Positions 8,293 through 16,371 of a stretch of DNA of 53,912 nucleotides are shown one piece after another. This DNA is from Singulisphaera sp. Lineage in GTDB: Bacteria; Planctomycetota; Planctomycetia; Isosphaerales; Isosphaeraceae. A program made the translations under genes and the position numbers. The stretch is taken from NCBI GenBank assembly GCA_027451445.1, contig DAIDJG010000036.1, positions 1-53,912 on the forward strand. Direction: 5' to 3'. The number at the start of each line of letters is the position of its first letter. Within the stretch, counting starts at the first letter, position 1. The notes below the pieces were generated by a model that was given only the letters and a program-made list of their open reading frames with translations, was not told the DNA's origin and made no database searches.

Positions 8293-9560
8293 ACGGCACC
8301 ACCCCCGCTCGCCATCGACTTGTCCGGGAAGCCTTGCCTCGCCGGCCCACACTTCGCGGTCATCTCGTCGACCAATTCCTGAATCATGTCGCGGAGCCGT
8401 TCCGCGATGCGGTGCCGTACGCCCTGAGGATCCAAAGAGTACTCGGCGACAAAGCGCCCCAGGTCGACCGGAGGACCGATGCGGAGGAAGATCTCGCGCT
8501 TCGCCAGTTGGCGAGGACGACGGACCTGGTAGACTTCGCGTTCCAGTTTGAGCACCATTTCCGCCAGTCGCTCCTGCGAGGGATCCACATCCGTGTATTT
8601 CGGCTGCCACGAACCCATCTGGACCACGCCCTTCAATGCCGCCAGGTCGCTGAAAATCTGCGCACGGGCTCCGGCGCCGAATTGTCCCATGCGGGCCAAG
8701 AGACCCCGTAGATGAGCGCTGAGGGTCCACGCCCGATCCGTCGTTCGGGCCTGCGCGTTGATCGTCGCACCGCTGTACTTCCCCTCGATCTCCGCGAGCA
8801 CCGCATGCCTCACGTCCTGAACGCGCTGGCTCAATTCGCCAAGCTCGTCGCTGCCGAGCTTCAGATCATGGGCCAGTTCCTTGCGGTGCAGAAGCTCCGC
8901 CGCAATGCGCGACAATCTTTGGTTGAGTGCAGCGGTCCCCTTGCGCCAGGCAAGATGCCGCTCCATCCGTCGAATCCGCCGCTCCAGGACGCGGCCGATC
9001 GGGCGCCGGTAACGGTACTTGAAGGCCAGGGGGAGGAGAAAGACGGCCGCGTCCGGGCGGGTCGACCGCGACGCGGTCACTGCCTGCATTCCGATGTCGA
9101 CTGCCCCACTCTTGAACGGTTGCACGAGGTCGTTCAGGTAGTGGATTTCCCCTTCGGGAAAGATGACGAGCACATCGCCTCCCGTTTTCACCAGTTCGAT
9201 GGCGTAACGCTTCGCCTGTGCATTATCGCCCCCTCGTTCCACGGAGAATGCCCCGAGGCGCTGCAGCCACCAACCCGCGACTCCGTGTCCCTCATCGAAC
9301 GCTTCGCGGTTCATCATGAAGAGAAACCGCCGGCCAGAGCGCCGGGAAAGTTCGAGGCAAGCCTTGAAGTCTGTCTCGTCGGCGTGGTTCGCGACGAGAA
9401 TGACCCCTGCCCCCGGCGCGACGTCTTGGAGCAACTTCAAGTCAAGCGGTTCGAGGCGAAGCCGGTTATGCCACCACAAGTCAAGCCCGAGGAAAGTCTG
9501 GACGATCCGGATCACCCATCCCCACGGCCTTGCTGGTCGAAACGTGGAGTCAGCCGCCAT
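8289..9560 (-). CDS. PlsC-like glycerolipid acyltransferase
   Basis: A 423-aa protein with the acyltransferase signature HADETD (the H-x4-D catalytic pair) after VILVANHADETD, and FPEGEIHYLND as the substrate-binding block. The fold predicts 1-acyl-glycerol-3-phosphate-type acyl transfer at the membrane. It is longer than a minimal PlsC (~250 aa) because of a helical C-terminal region. I chose the ATG at 9560 because GGAGA lies 8 nt upstream; the frame stays open further upstream without a convincing ribosome site. It overlaps the AI-2E gene by four bases, so the two probably act together in envelope maintenance. Exact substrate unknown. Confidence 0.75.
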   Translation of the reverse strand: MAADSTFRPARPWGWVIRIVQTFLGLDLWWHNRLRLEPLDLKLLQDVAPGAGVILVANHADETDFKACLELSRRSGRRFLFMMNREAFDEGHGVAGWWLQRLGAFSVERGGDNAQAKRYAIELVKTGGDVLVIFPEGEIHYLNDLVQPFKSGAVDIGMQAVTASRSTRPDAAVFLLPLAFKYRYRRPIGRVLERRIRRMERHLAWRKGTAALNQRLSRIAAELLHRKELAHDLKLGSDELGELSQRVQDVRHAVLAEIEGKYSGATINAQARTTDRAWTLSAHLRGLLARMGQFGAGARAQIFSDLAALKGVVQMGSWQPKYTDVDPSQERLAEMVLKLEREVYQVRRPRQLAKREIFLRIGPPVDLGRFVAEYSLDPQGVRHRIAERLRDMIQELVDEMTAKCGPARQGFPDKSMASGGGAV

Positions 9561-9789
9561 GGCTGTCGTCTCCGCACGACGGTCGCGACGAACGTTGCCA
9601 TCCACCAGGATGTTTCCAGCATACCGGTGCAAAGGCTCAGGCGACGAGGTCGAGGAACCTTGAACGTGTGTCTCGGAGCGCTGGCCAGCGTGTGGGAACG
9701 CGGGAACGCAGCGGCGATCAGCAGACATAAGAGGGACCTTGCCCGGCATTTGCTCTGACCTTGGCCGCCTCGAACGTTGGTTTGCTTCC

Positions 9790-10518
9790 TCACCCTTCGG
9801 CCAGGTCCTCCACGCTTCTCAAGAGCGAGGGGATGTCGAATGGCTTGTAACAGATCGACTCGACTCCCTCGGCTTGAAGCCTCTTGACCGCTGGCTCCAT
9901 CTCCGCCCGATGACCGGTGATGAGTAAAACCCGTGTCGCCGGATTCGCCGCCCGGATCAGTCGAAACACCTCGGCGCCGTCCTGATCCGGAAGCTTCAGG
10001 TCGAGCAGAACAACTCGCGGTGAACTGCTGAGCCGCTCGATGGCCTGCCGCGCGTTGTGGGCAAGGCTGACCCGGTAGCCACGTCCATGAAGCAGGTCCC
10101 AGAGGTTGGCGCACAGATCGGCGTCGTCATCGACCACCAGCACCATTGGTCGCTTCAAAGCCTCATCGATCAGGCGCAACAGCCGTGCCACGTCGACTGG
10201 CTTGGGCAGCACATGCGAGATCCCAGCGACGACCGCCTCCTGGGCCGTCGACCCGGCGGCATAGGCCGTGACGAGGATTGCCACCGTCGCGGCCTGCACC
10301 TTCTTGATCTCGTGATAAAGCGTCAGGCCGTCCATGCCGGGCATCTTCAGGTCCAGAACTGCGACGTCGTAAGGCTGGCGTTGCACCATGTCCAGGGCCG
10401 TCATCCCTTCGTGCGCGACGCCGACACGGAATCCCTGCTCGACGAAGATGTCAGACATGTTCTCGCAAATGTATTCATCATCGTCCACATAAATGATCGA
10501 CCTTTCAGATGTGATCAT
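9790..10518 (-). CDS. Tandem-receiver response regulator without output domain
   Basis: 242 aa made of two CheY-like receivers. Receiver 1 (about 5-120) has YVDDDE, phospho-acceptor in VAVLDLKMPG and LPKPVD. Receiver 2 (about 125-240) has VLVVDDDAD, phospho-acceptor in VVLLDLKLPD and CYKPFD. There is no DNA- or RNA-binding domain. It is a close paralogue of the protein at 46796-47548, which is translationally coupled to a globin-sensor kinase, so it probably works in the same phosphorelay type. It is not adjacent to a kinase here. It lies ~230 nt upstream of the acyltransferase start on the same strand. Confidence 0.85.
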   Translation of the reverse strand: MITSERSIIYVDDDEYICENMSDIFVEQGFRVGVAHEGMTALDMVQRQPYDVAVLDLKMPGMDGLTLYHEIKKVQAATVAILVTAYAAGSTAQEAVVAGISHVLPKPVDVARLLRLIDEALKRPMVLVVDDDADLCANLWDLLHGRGYRVSLAHNARQAIERLSSSPRVVLLDLKLPDQDGAEVFRLIRAANPATRVLLITGHRAEMEPAVKRLQAEGVESICYKPFDIPSLLRSVEDLAEG

Positions 10519-10732
10519 ACTACCTTAACTGCGATAAATCATTCTGTGTAGATAGTGACTCAATGAGAACATTCGTCCCCTGGCGACGGCGACGTCCCGG
10601 CCGGTTGTCGAAGCAGGGCGACACGCGGATATCGATTGCGTTCGCCGAATTGCTTAAGACCGGAGGCGACGGGGCCTGGAGCGGGAACCACGCCTCGCGC
10701 CTGGTTACCGGGAACGGGCCGGCGCGTTGGTC

Positions 10733-10942
10733 TTACTTGTGCGAGTGCTCGTGGGCACTCGTCGTTTGCTTGTGGCCGTGCTGGCTCTGCTGGTGCGCGG
10801 CCTCGGCGTGTTTCTTGGCCGCCTCGTGCTCGCCCGTCTCGTGGTGGTGGGCTGCCTCGAGGTGATGGTGGGCGGCCGCTGCGTGGTGGGCGGCGGCTTT
10901 CTCGTGGTGCTCGGTCGCGGCGTGCTTCGTGGTCGTAGACAT
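10733..10942 (-). CDS. Small His/Ala-rich protein (69 aa)
   Basis: About a third of the residues are His, arranged as HH pairs spaced by Ala/Glu/Lys (AAAHHAAAAHHHLEAAHHH). Similar short helical His-rich proteins occur in many bacteria and are presumed metal-binding, but no function is established to my knowledge. The ATG at 10942 is chosen because GGAG lies 8 nt upstream; the open frame upstream shows no family feature. It is the last gene of the small stress-protein cluster that begins at the type B leader near 12.7 kb. Confidence 0.7.
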   Translation of the reverse strand: MSTTTKHAATEHHEKAAAHHAAAAHHHLEAAHHHETGEHEAAKKHAEAAHQQSQHGHKQTTSAHEHSHK

Positions 10943-11070
10943 CGGTCGTTCTCCTTCAGAACCAGGGATCGCGGACATCGAGGCCAGCCGAACGTCGGCG
11001 GCCCCGAATTCGGAAGAATCCTCTTCTAGCGGGATCGTGAGACGCGGATCATCGAGGCATGAGACGCGGA

Positions 11071-11460
11071 TCAACGGCGCCGAAGCGACATCCCAAAGAT
11101 CAGGCCGGCCACCAACCCGATACCGAAGATCGCCAGCGCTGATCGCGTCGGGTTGCCGCGGACCACGTTCTCCGCCCTGTCATAGCGCTCGCGGACCTTA
11201 TGGCCGGCTTGGCGAGCGTACTGATTCACGGCATCGGCCGCATGCGACACGGCCGCGGCCGCCTGCACATTCATGTCCGACAGGACGTGCTCGATCGCTT
11301 CTCGCGCCTCGCCTGTCCTCTTCTGAATGCGGTCGGCGAGCTGGTCGACGTTGCCGCCCTGAACACGAAGGTCGTCGTCGGTCAGTTGCCCCCAGCGCTT
11401 CTTCGCACCGCGCAGCAGCGTGTTCCACTGACTTTCGAGCTCGCGAGTATTGCCTGGCAT
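11071..11460 (-). CDS. CsbD-like / DUF883-like stress protein with C-terminal membrane anchor (129 aa)
   Basis: The N-terminal ~50 residues look like CsbD (WNTLLRGAKKRWGQLTDDDLRVQGGNVDQLADRIQ). The rest resembles the ElaB/YqjD/DUF883 family: an amphipathic helix, HKVRERYDRAENVVRGNPTRS, one membrane helix (ALAIFGIGLVAGLIFGMSL) and a terminal RRR. These proteins are stress-induced inner-membrane proteins, in some cases ribosome-associated. The architecture matches the protein at 51374-51751, so the window carries two paralogues. It sits within the DUF2294-CsbD-DUF1328 cluster. Confidence 0.8.
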   Translation of the reverse strand: MPGNTRELESQWNTLLRGAKKRWGQLTDDDLRVQGGNVDQLADRIQKRTGEAREAIEHVLSDMNVQAAAAVSHAADAVNQYARQAGHKVRERYDRAENVVRGNPTRSALAIFGIGLVAGLIFGMSLRRR

Positions 11461-11595
11461 CTCAGTTCGACTCCCTCGGTTGCGGGATCGTCCAGCACGA
11501 TGAATGGCTCCCCGGGCGTACGACGATCGGAATTGTGATTCACGAACCGCTCGTGACTCTGCCCTCCCACGTGAGGGAGGGCGTCCAGGCGCACG

Positions 11596-11766
11596 TCAGA
11601 CACTCGGCCCCCGACGCCTGCCAGTGATCACCGACACGATGAACATGGCCAGGAAAACGAACAGCAAGATCTTGGCGACCAAGGCGAGCGTGCCGCTGAG
11701 CGCCACGAAGCCGAAGACGCCCGCGAGCAAGGCGAGGACCAGGAACACGATGCCGTAGTACAGCAC
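11596..11766 (-). CDS. DUF1328-family small membrane protein (56 aa)
   Basis: After a GTG start the protein begins M-LYYGIVFLVLALLAGVFGF and has two membrane helices separated by SGTLALVAK, ending in a basic tail RRR. That is the full DUF1328 (YtjA-like) pattern and length. I chose GTG at 11766 over an ATG 57 nt upstream because family members start exactly at this LYY motif and an AAAGG box lies just upstream. Function unknown; commonly found with CsbD and other envelope-stress genes, as here. Confidence 0.8.
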   Translation of the reverse strand: MLYYGIVFLVLALLAGVFGFVALSGTLALVAKILLFVFLAMFIVSVITGRRRGPSV

Positions 11767-11940
11767 GAAACGACTACCTTTCTGACAGAAGGAACTGGGC
11801 GCGCCCCAAGAGGAGGACGGCACCCGCCGTGTTTTTGATGTCGTTTGACGCCTCGCCGCCCCTTCGCCGGGTGTCCCGTCACCTTGTTGGCGAGGTTACC
11901 CTCGACGGTGGAGGGCCATGCCCCGACACACGGGGAAGGC

Positions 11941-12144
11941 TCAGGACTTCAGGGCCTTTGCAAACGCGTCGATTTCCATTTCCGCCTGGTCCTTGGCGTA
12001 GCCGTAGCGCTCCTGAAGGAGGCCGGCCAACTGATCGCGCTTCCCGGCGATGGTTGTCAGCTCGTCGTCAGTCAGCTTGCCCCACTTCTCTTTCACATGA
12101 CCCCGGAATTGCTTCCATTCACCTGCGACTCGGTCCCAGTTCAT
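11941..12144 (-). CDS. CsbD-family stress protein (67 aa)
   Basis: A complete CsbD protein, MNWDRVAGEWKQFRG, then WGKLTDDELTTIAGKRDQL and a helical tail. CsbD proteins are abundant small general-stress proteins of unknown biochemical role. GAGGAG lies 8 nt before the ATG. The gene starts 58 nt after the end of the DUF2294 gene and is probably co-transcribed with it. Confidence 0.88.
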   Translation of the reverse strand: MNWDRVAGEWKQFRGHVKEKWGKLTDDELTTIAGKRDQLAGLLQERYGYAKDQAEMEIDAFAKALKS

Positions 12145-12202
12145 GAACTTTCTCCTCAAGAAAAGGCTTTCTCTCAACAGCGACTCTGAGTCTTCTCCGC
12201 GC

Positions 12203-12616
12203 TCACGACGGATCGCCACGTCCGTTCCAGGTCTCAGGGGAAATTCGCTGAGCAAGCAGAAACACTTGCACCGTTGTGCCCGTCGTGAAAACGTGAACCA
12301 CCGTTCCGGTCGTGGTTTCGACCTCCGCGGCCGCTTCGCGCACCTCGACCCCTGTGATTCGTTTGATCTCCTGCCGAAGCGATTCGGAGGAGTTGGTGAA
12401 AAGTTGTCGGTGGAATTCTTGAATCCGGGCAGCCCCGGCCGGGCTCTGAACCATGTGCTGCTCGGCGGGCGACAGGGCTCCGTGCAGGGTGACGACGAGC
12501 GTGTCGTCACTCAGGACCACCGTCACTGCCCTGGGTGCGTGGCCCGTACTCTGGAGTTGAAATAGACTCGCCGCTTCAGCGACTTGCTGAGCCATGGTCG
12601 AATTCAATGCGTCCAT
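12203..12616 (-). CDS. DUF2294-family protein
   Basis: 137 aa: helix, TVVLSDDTLVVTLHGALSPAEQHM, then FRQ/REIKRITG and a C-terminal VVHVFTTGTTVQVFLL. This is the DUF2294 pattern of small cytoplasmic proteins with no established function. The ATG at 12616 has AGGGGTG 6 nt upstream. A type B leader with terminator ends 47 nt before it, and a divergent second DUF2294 gene lies at 12989, so this is a divergent paralogous pair. It heads the CsbD-DUF1328-DUF883-His-rich cluster. Confidence 0.75.
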   Translation of the reverse strand: MDALNSTMAQQVAEAASLFQLQSTGHAPRAVTVVLSDDTLVVTLHGALSPAEQHMVQSPAGAARIQEFHRQLFTNSSESLRQEIKRITGVEVREAAAEVETTTGTVVHVFTTGTTVQVFLLAQRISPETWNGRGDPS

Positions 12617-12663
12617 CGGGTTCACCCCTGGTGACATGCCGACGTACGGCAGCGCCACTAACG

Positions 12664-12787
12664 AAAAAAAAGCCGACGTGGGCGAACACCCCTGAAGGTG
12701 CTCGCCCACGTCGGCTTACTCGTCAACAGGCCCCCCGGTCCGGCCGGGTTGCCCCTCATCTAGTCATCCGACGAATTCGATTTCAAT
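12664..12787 (-). promoter_or_regulatory. Type B structured leader with intrinsic terminator, upstream of DUF2294
   Basis: Second copy of the leader found at 5481-5600. It has the same ATTCGTCGGATGACTAG block, GGGGCAACCC, hairpin CCCGG-CCGGA-CCGGG (12748-12734), a GGCC...AAGCC segment, and a terminator with AGCCGACGTG arms ending in eight U (12671-12664). Loop and outer-stem positions differ from the first copy while the stems are kept. In both copies the conserved block overlaps the end of a small frame encoding -E-I-x-F-V-G-stop, which may be coincidence of RNA conservation. Confidence 0.7.
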
Positions 12788-12988
12788 TGTCGTTCGATAC
12801 CGGGACGTCCACTCATCCTCTGTGGTGTCCGGCAACTTCCATTGTCCGGCCCGCGACGGAAATAGCAAGCAAAAAACCATTGATTCGTCTATTATAAATT
12901 CGCGGATGCTTGAACTCGGCCATTCCGTGAGCGCTTCGTGTTCAGAGCACTCGAGTCGGTAATGGAACAGCGCGGGAAACGGAGCAGC

Positions 12989-13369
12989 ATGAAGACCCAA
13001 GGTGAAATTGAGTCCAACATCTGCGAAGCGATCAATCACTTCGAGCAAGAATACATGGGCCGAGGACCGAAGGACATACGCGCTCACCTCCTCGGGGACA
13101 TTGTCCTTGTCCGCCTCACAGGCGTTTTGACCGCGGCCGAACAGCACCTGGTCAAGTCGCTTTCGCCCGACAAGGGAAGGGACCTTCTCAAGCAAGTCCG
13201 AACCCATCTGATCGAAACGGCGCGGCCGGTCATGGAAGCGATGATAGAACGGGCCACCGGCACGAAGGTGCTGACCCTCCACCACGACATCAGCACCGTG
13301 ACCGGGGAGGAGGTCATCCTGTTCACCCTGGCGGAAACGCCGGTCTTCCGTGAGACAAGGAAGAAGTAG
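12989..13369 (+). CDS. DUF2294-family protein (second copy)
   Basis: 126 aa starting MKTQGEIESNICEAINHFEQ, with LGDIVLVRLTGVLTAAEQHLVKSL, a helix ending MIERATGTKVL, and C-terminal EVILFTLAETP. It shares the family layout with the divergent gene at 12203-12616 but is clearly diverged in sequence. The ATG at 12989 is preceded by CGGAG at a 5-nt spacing; upstream in-frame ATGs lack this. Function is unknown. An AT-rich TTGATT...TATTATAAA stretch near 12870-12895 may be its promoter. Confidence 0.75.
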   Translation: MKTQGEIESNICEAINHFEQEYMGRGPKDIRAHLLGDIVLVRLTGVLTAAEQHLVKSLSPDKGRDLLKQVRTHLIETARPVMEAMIERATGTKVLTLHHDISTVTGEEVILFTLAETPVFRETRKK

Positions 13370-13486
13370 AGTTCGCCCGGAGGAAGCGTACCGGCGATCT
13401 CGAGGCGCCAGGCTTGCGCATCGGCAACCTTTGATGGACAAGTTCTGCACGTGCAGTGAACCGGCGCAAAACTATCGTATTTCCGA

Positions 13487-13796
13487 CACTGTAGCAAGGA
13501 TGCCGGGTGTAGTTTTCTGCAGCCTCGGACGAGCCAGGGCCGTTTCATTGTCATAGCCGAAGCCGTTCGTCCGAAGCAGTCCGCAGGCTTTGGAGTGCGG
13601 GGGCTTGCTCCCGCTTTCGAACCGTCTGCGCGCTCCGACAGGGACCCTGTCGCTTTCGAACGGCCTTCCCGGACCTCCGCTTTCCAGCCGCATTTCCAGC
13701 GCGAAAGCGGGAGCAAGCCCCCGCACTCCAAAGCCTGCGGCCTCCGTCTACCAGCCCATACCCAGGAGGAACAACCCCGGCATCCTTGCTACAGTG
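13487..13796. mobile_element. Foldback/MITE-like element with perfect 21-bp terminal inverted repeats
   Basis: The outer inverted repeats (13487-13507 and 13776-13796) are identical over 21 bp, containing GTAGCAAGGATGCCGGG. Inside, a second perfect 39-bp inverted repeat (13581-13619 and 13702-13740) forms a long stem. No transposase is encoded; the apparent short reading frames (ECGGLLPLS..., PRTPKPA) are translations of the repeat, a pattern I know from dispersed repeats in Gemmata-like genomes. It lies in the gene-poor gap between DUF2294 and the ANTAR operon. Confidence 0.75.
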
Positions 13797-13901
13797 ATGT
13801 ATTTCCTCTGATTTTCTTAACAAGCCTGGAAGCCGCTTGCGGCCGCAGAGAACCGTCCAAGTACTTTCAGTGAAAAGACTTGCGACAACGCAGTCCGCTC
13901 G

Positions 13902-13944
<43 letters not shown>

Positions 13945-14190
13945 TTCACATTTCCTGACGATTTGCCTTGTTGAGTGGCGCATCCGCCTTGCACGCCGAT
14001 CTTCCAGCGCGTGCGCCGGGATCGACTGAAAACTTCCTCCAGTTCGATGATGAGGCGGCGACGTGGCGCGTGTTCGCCGCCCATGATTTGGTCGTTACTG
14101 CCGCAAGACAACGACTTGTGGCCACAAACGATAGTCGGTGCTCAGCGTTTATTCCGACGCAGAGCACCTGGTTTGATTCGATGCGCGCGG

Positions 14191-14796
14191 TCAGCGCTTT
14201 TCGCGTTCCGGGGGCAGGAAAGCTTCCTCGGCCATGATGATCATCTGCGCGACGTCGACCAACTTCTTGTTCCGGTCGCTTGCCAGCCGTTGAAGTCGGC
14301 GGAAGGCCTCATTTTCATCGAGCGACGCTTTCTTCATCAGCAGCCCCTTGGCGCGTTCGATGAGCTTGCGGTCCTCGAGGGCCTGTTTCAGATCGGCGGC
14401 TTCCTTCTCGAGGGCCTGAAACTGCTCGAACCGTCGCATCGCGATTGCGATGGCGGGTTCCAGGTCGGGCTGTTTGATCGGTTTCACGAGATACGCGAGG
14501 ATATGGTCTGCCTCGGCGCGCTGGATCAGGGCGGCATCGTGGTAGGCCGAGACCAGGATGACCGGCACGGGACTCCGCCGATAGATGTGCCTGGCGGCCT
14601 CGATGCCGTCCATGTCCGGCATTTTCACGTCGGTGATGACGAGGTCGAAGGACGTTTCGCGGCTCTTTTCGAGAAGGTCCCTCCCGTCCTCAGCCACGAC
14701 GACGACCTGGTGGCCGAGGCGCGGAAGGATGGTGGCAAAGTACTCTCTCATATCCGGTTCGTCGTCGGCGACGGCAATGCGTAGCGATCGGCTCAT
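14191..14796 (-). CDS. ANTAR-domain response regulator (RNA-binding antiterminator type)
   Basis: 201 aa. Receiver domain about 1-120 with VADDEPD acidic pocket, phospho-acceptor in LVITDVKMPD and Lys in LVKPIK. A coiled-coil linker (RRFEQFQALEKEAADLKQALEDR) leads to an ANTAR domain: RKLIERAKGLLMKK, EAFRRLQRLASDRNKKLVDVAQ. ANTAR proteins bind paired RNA hairpins in leaders and stop intrinsic terminators forming. It overlaps the upstream kinase gene by four bases (ATGA), so that kinase is its likely partner. Given the many two-hairpin attenuator leaders in this window, it is a candidate regulator of them. Confidence 0.92.
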   Translation of the reverse strand: MSRSLRIAVADDEPDMREYFATILPRLGHQVVVVAEDGRDLLEKSRETSFDLVITDVKMPDMDGIEAARHIYRRSPVPVILVSAYHDAALIQRAEADHILAYLVKPIKQPDLEPAIAIAMRRFEQFQALEKEAADLKQALEDRKLIERAKGLLMKKASLDENEAFRRLQRLASDRNKKLVDVAQMIIMAEEAFLPPEREKR

Positions 14797-16328
14797 GGAA
14801 TCCCTCGTGGAATAGAAAGAATGATCTCCGCGCCGGGGCCAGGTCGGTCGCCGACGGTGATCTGGCCGCCATGGGCCTCGACGATCCGCTTGGCGATGGC
14901 CATGCCCAGGCCGGTCCCCTTGGTCTTGGTTGTGTAAAACGACTCGAAGATACGTGCTCTCTGCTCCGCATCCAGTCCCGGCCCGTTGTCCTGCACCGAG
15001 ATCCGCAGAGCAGGCTGATTGCCAAGATGGACGGGGGACGCGGTCAACTCGATCTCGACAGGGCCCCGGGTTGCGGCAAGTGCGTTATCGAAAATGTTTC
15101 GGAAGACCTGGCCCAGGCGGAAGTGGTCAACGCAACAGCGCAAGTCCGCTCCGGCAAGGTTCTCGGCCAAGCGGGCGGTCTGCTGCTTTCGGGCTGATTC
15201 GAGGTGGGTCCATGCTTCGCGCCAGACGTCGGACAGCAGGCACTCGTGGCGGTCCAGCTTGATGGGCGCGGCGTAGCTGCGTACGTCTTCATAAAGGTGA
15301 TAAAGATGATCCTGAGCGCTCTGAATACGAGCGATCAGATCGAGCGCGGCTGGGCGGTCTTCGACTTTCAGGGCGAGCATTTCGAGACACGCCTGGCTGC
15401 GCTGGAGAGCATTGCGACTCTCGTGGGCCAGCCCGGCACACATGTGCCCAATCGCCGCGAGGCGTTCGGCCTGGAGCACGCGCTCCTGAGCGGCGATCAA
15501 CTCTGTGATGTCGTGACCCACGATCAGCACCGCGGCTTCGCCATCGTAGTCGAGCAATCCGCGGACGTTGCTCAGGAGCCAGCGGGTTGAACCATCGCGC
15601 CGAGATACCCGCCCTTCGACGGCCCGCGATGGTGCACCCGTGAGAGCCCGTTGATAAACGTTGGCCAGAAACGCGCGGTCCGGCTCGGCGACGAAGAGGT
15701 CGAGATAATTCTTATCAATGACTTCCGACGCGTCGAAGCCGGTCAACTGCTCGGCAAATGGACTGAAATAGGCGATCGTATGATCGGGCCGCAGAATGAC
15801 GATCATAGACTCGGCCGCTTCGACGAGGTTTCGGAAGACCGCGTCACCTCGTTCCTTGGCCTCCCTGGCCCGGCGTTCTTCCATGATCCGGCCCAGGCGG
15901 AAACGCAACGAATCCACGTTGACCGGCTTGAGGATGTAATCGACCGCTCCGAGCCGCAAGGCCTCGATCGCGCCTTCGACATCCGAATGGCCCGTGATGA
16001 TGACCACAGCAGCGTTCGGGGCCAGTTTTTTGAGCCGAGGGAGCAATTCCTGGGCGTTGCCATCCGGGAGCCGGCGGTCGAGCAAGATCGCCGCGTAGCG
16101 CGGCCAGTCAGTTCGTGCCAGGGCGGCGCGCACTGTGCCCGCCACGTGGACGCTGAATTCGCCCGAGAGCTCAAGGATGTCCGACAGGTTCGCGCACGTG
16201 TCGGGGTCGTCCTCGATAATCAGCACGTCGACTGGGTGGTTCGTTCGTTGGCGCAACATCGTTTCGTGGTTCTGAACCTGATGGTCATCGCAGCGACTCT
16301 GCGGTTCCACCGGCGACAAGGTTACCAT
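14793..16328 (-). CDS. Receiver-PAS sensor histidine kinase, partner of the ANTAR regulator
   Basis: 511 aa. An N-terminal receiver (VLIIEDDPDTC, phospho-acceptor in ILLDRRLPD, ILKPVN), then a PAS domain (VEAAESMIVILRPDHTIAYFSPF), then the kinase core with His in GLAHESRNALQRS, Asn box NIFDNALAAT, DNGPGLD and GTGLGMAIA. Soluble, no membrane segment. I chose ATG 16328 because GGAGG lies 5 nt upstream; a GTG 18 nt further up is possible. It is 43 nt downstream of the cytochrome gene and overlaps the ANTAR gene, so the three form an operon. The receiver-first layout suggests it is an intermediate in a relay. Confidence 0.9.
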   Translation of the reverse strand: MVTLSPVEPQSRCDDHQVQNHETMLRQRTNHPVDVLIIEDDPDTCANLSDILELSGEFSVHVAGTVRAALARTDWPRYAAILLDRRLPDGNAQELLPRLKKLAPNAAVVIITGHSDVEGAIEALRLGAVDYILKPVNVDSLRFRLGRIMEERRAREAKERGDAVFRNLVEAAESMIVILRPDHTIAYFSPFAEQLTGFDASEVIDKNYLDLFVAEPDRAFLANVYQRALTGAPSRAVEGRVSRRDGSTRWLLSNVRGLLDYDGEAAVLIVGHDITELIAAQERVLQAERLAAIGHMCAGLAHESRNALQRSQACLEMLALKVEDRPAALDLIARIQSAQDHLYHLYEDVRSYAAPIKLDRHECLLSDVWREAWTHLESARKQQTARLAENLAGADLRCCVDHFRLGQVFRNIFDNALAATRGPVEIELTASPVHLGNQPALRISVQDNGPGLDAEQRARIFESFYTTKTKGTGLGMAIAKRIVEAHGGQITVGDRPGPGAEIILSIPRGIP

Positions 16329-16371
16329 GAATCCTCCGCGAGTCACTATCCGGCCTTCCTCCCCGTCCGGA

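Noticed and set aside
6562-8382. A 606-codon plus-strand open frame.
   Set aside because: Antisense to the AI-2E gene; no domain similarity and a skewed Arg/Gln/His composition.
11569-11588. Hairpin CCCTCCCACGTGAGGGAGGG as a terminator.
   Set aside because: No U-run follows on either strand.
13551-13823. Short reading frames with ECGGLLPLS- or SKPPHSKACG-like peptides.
   Set aside because: They are translations of the inverted-repeat element, in several frames on both strands.
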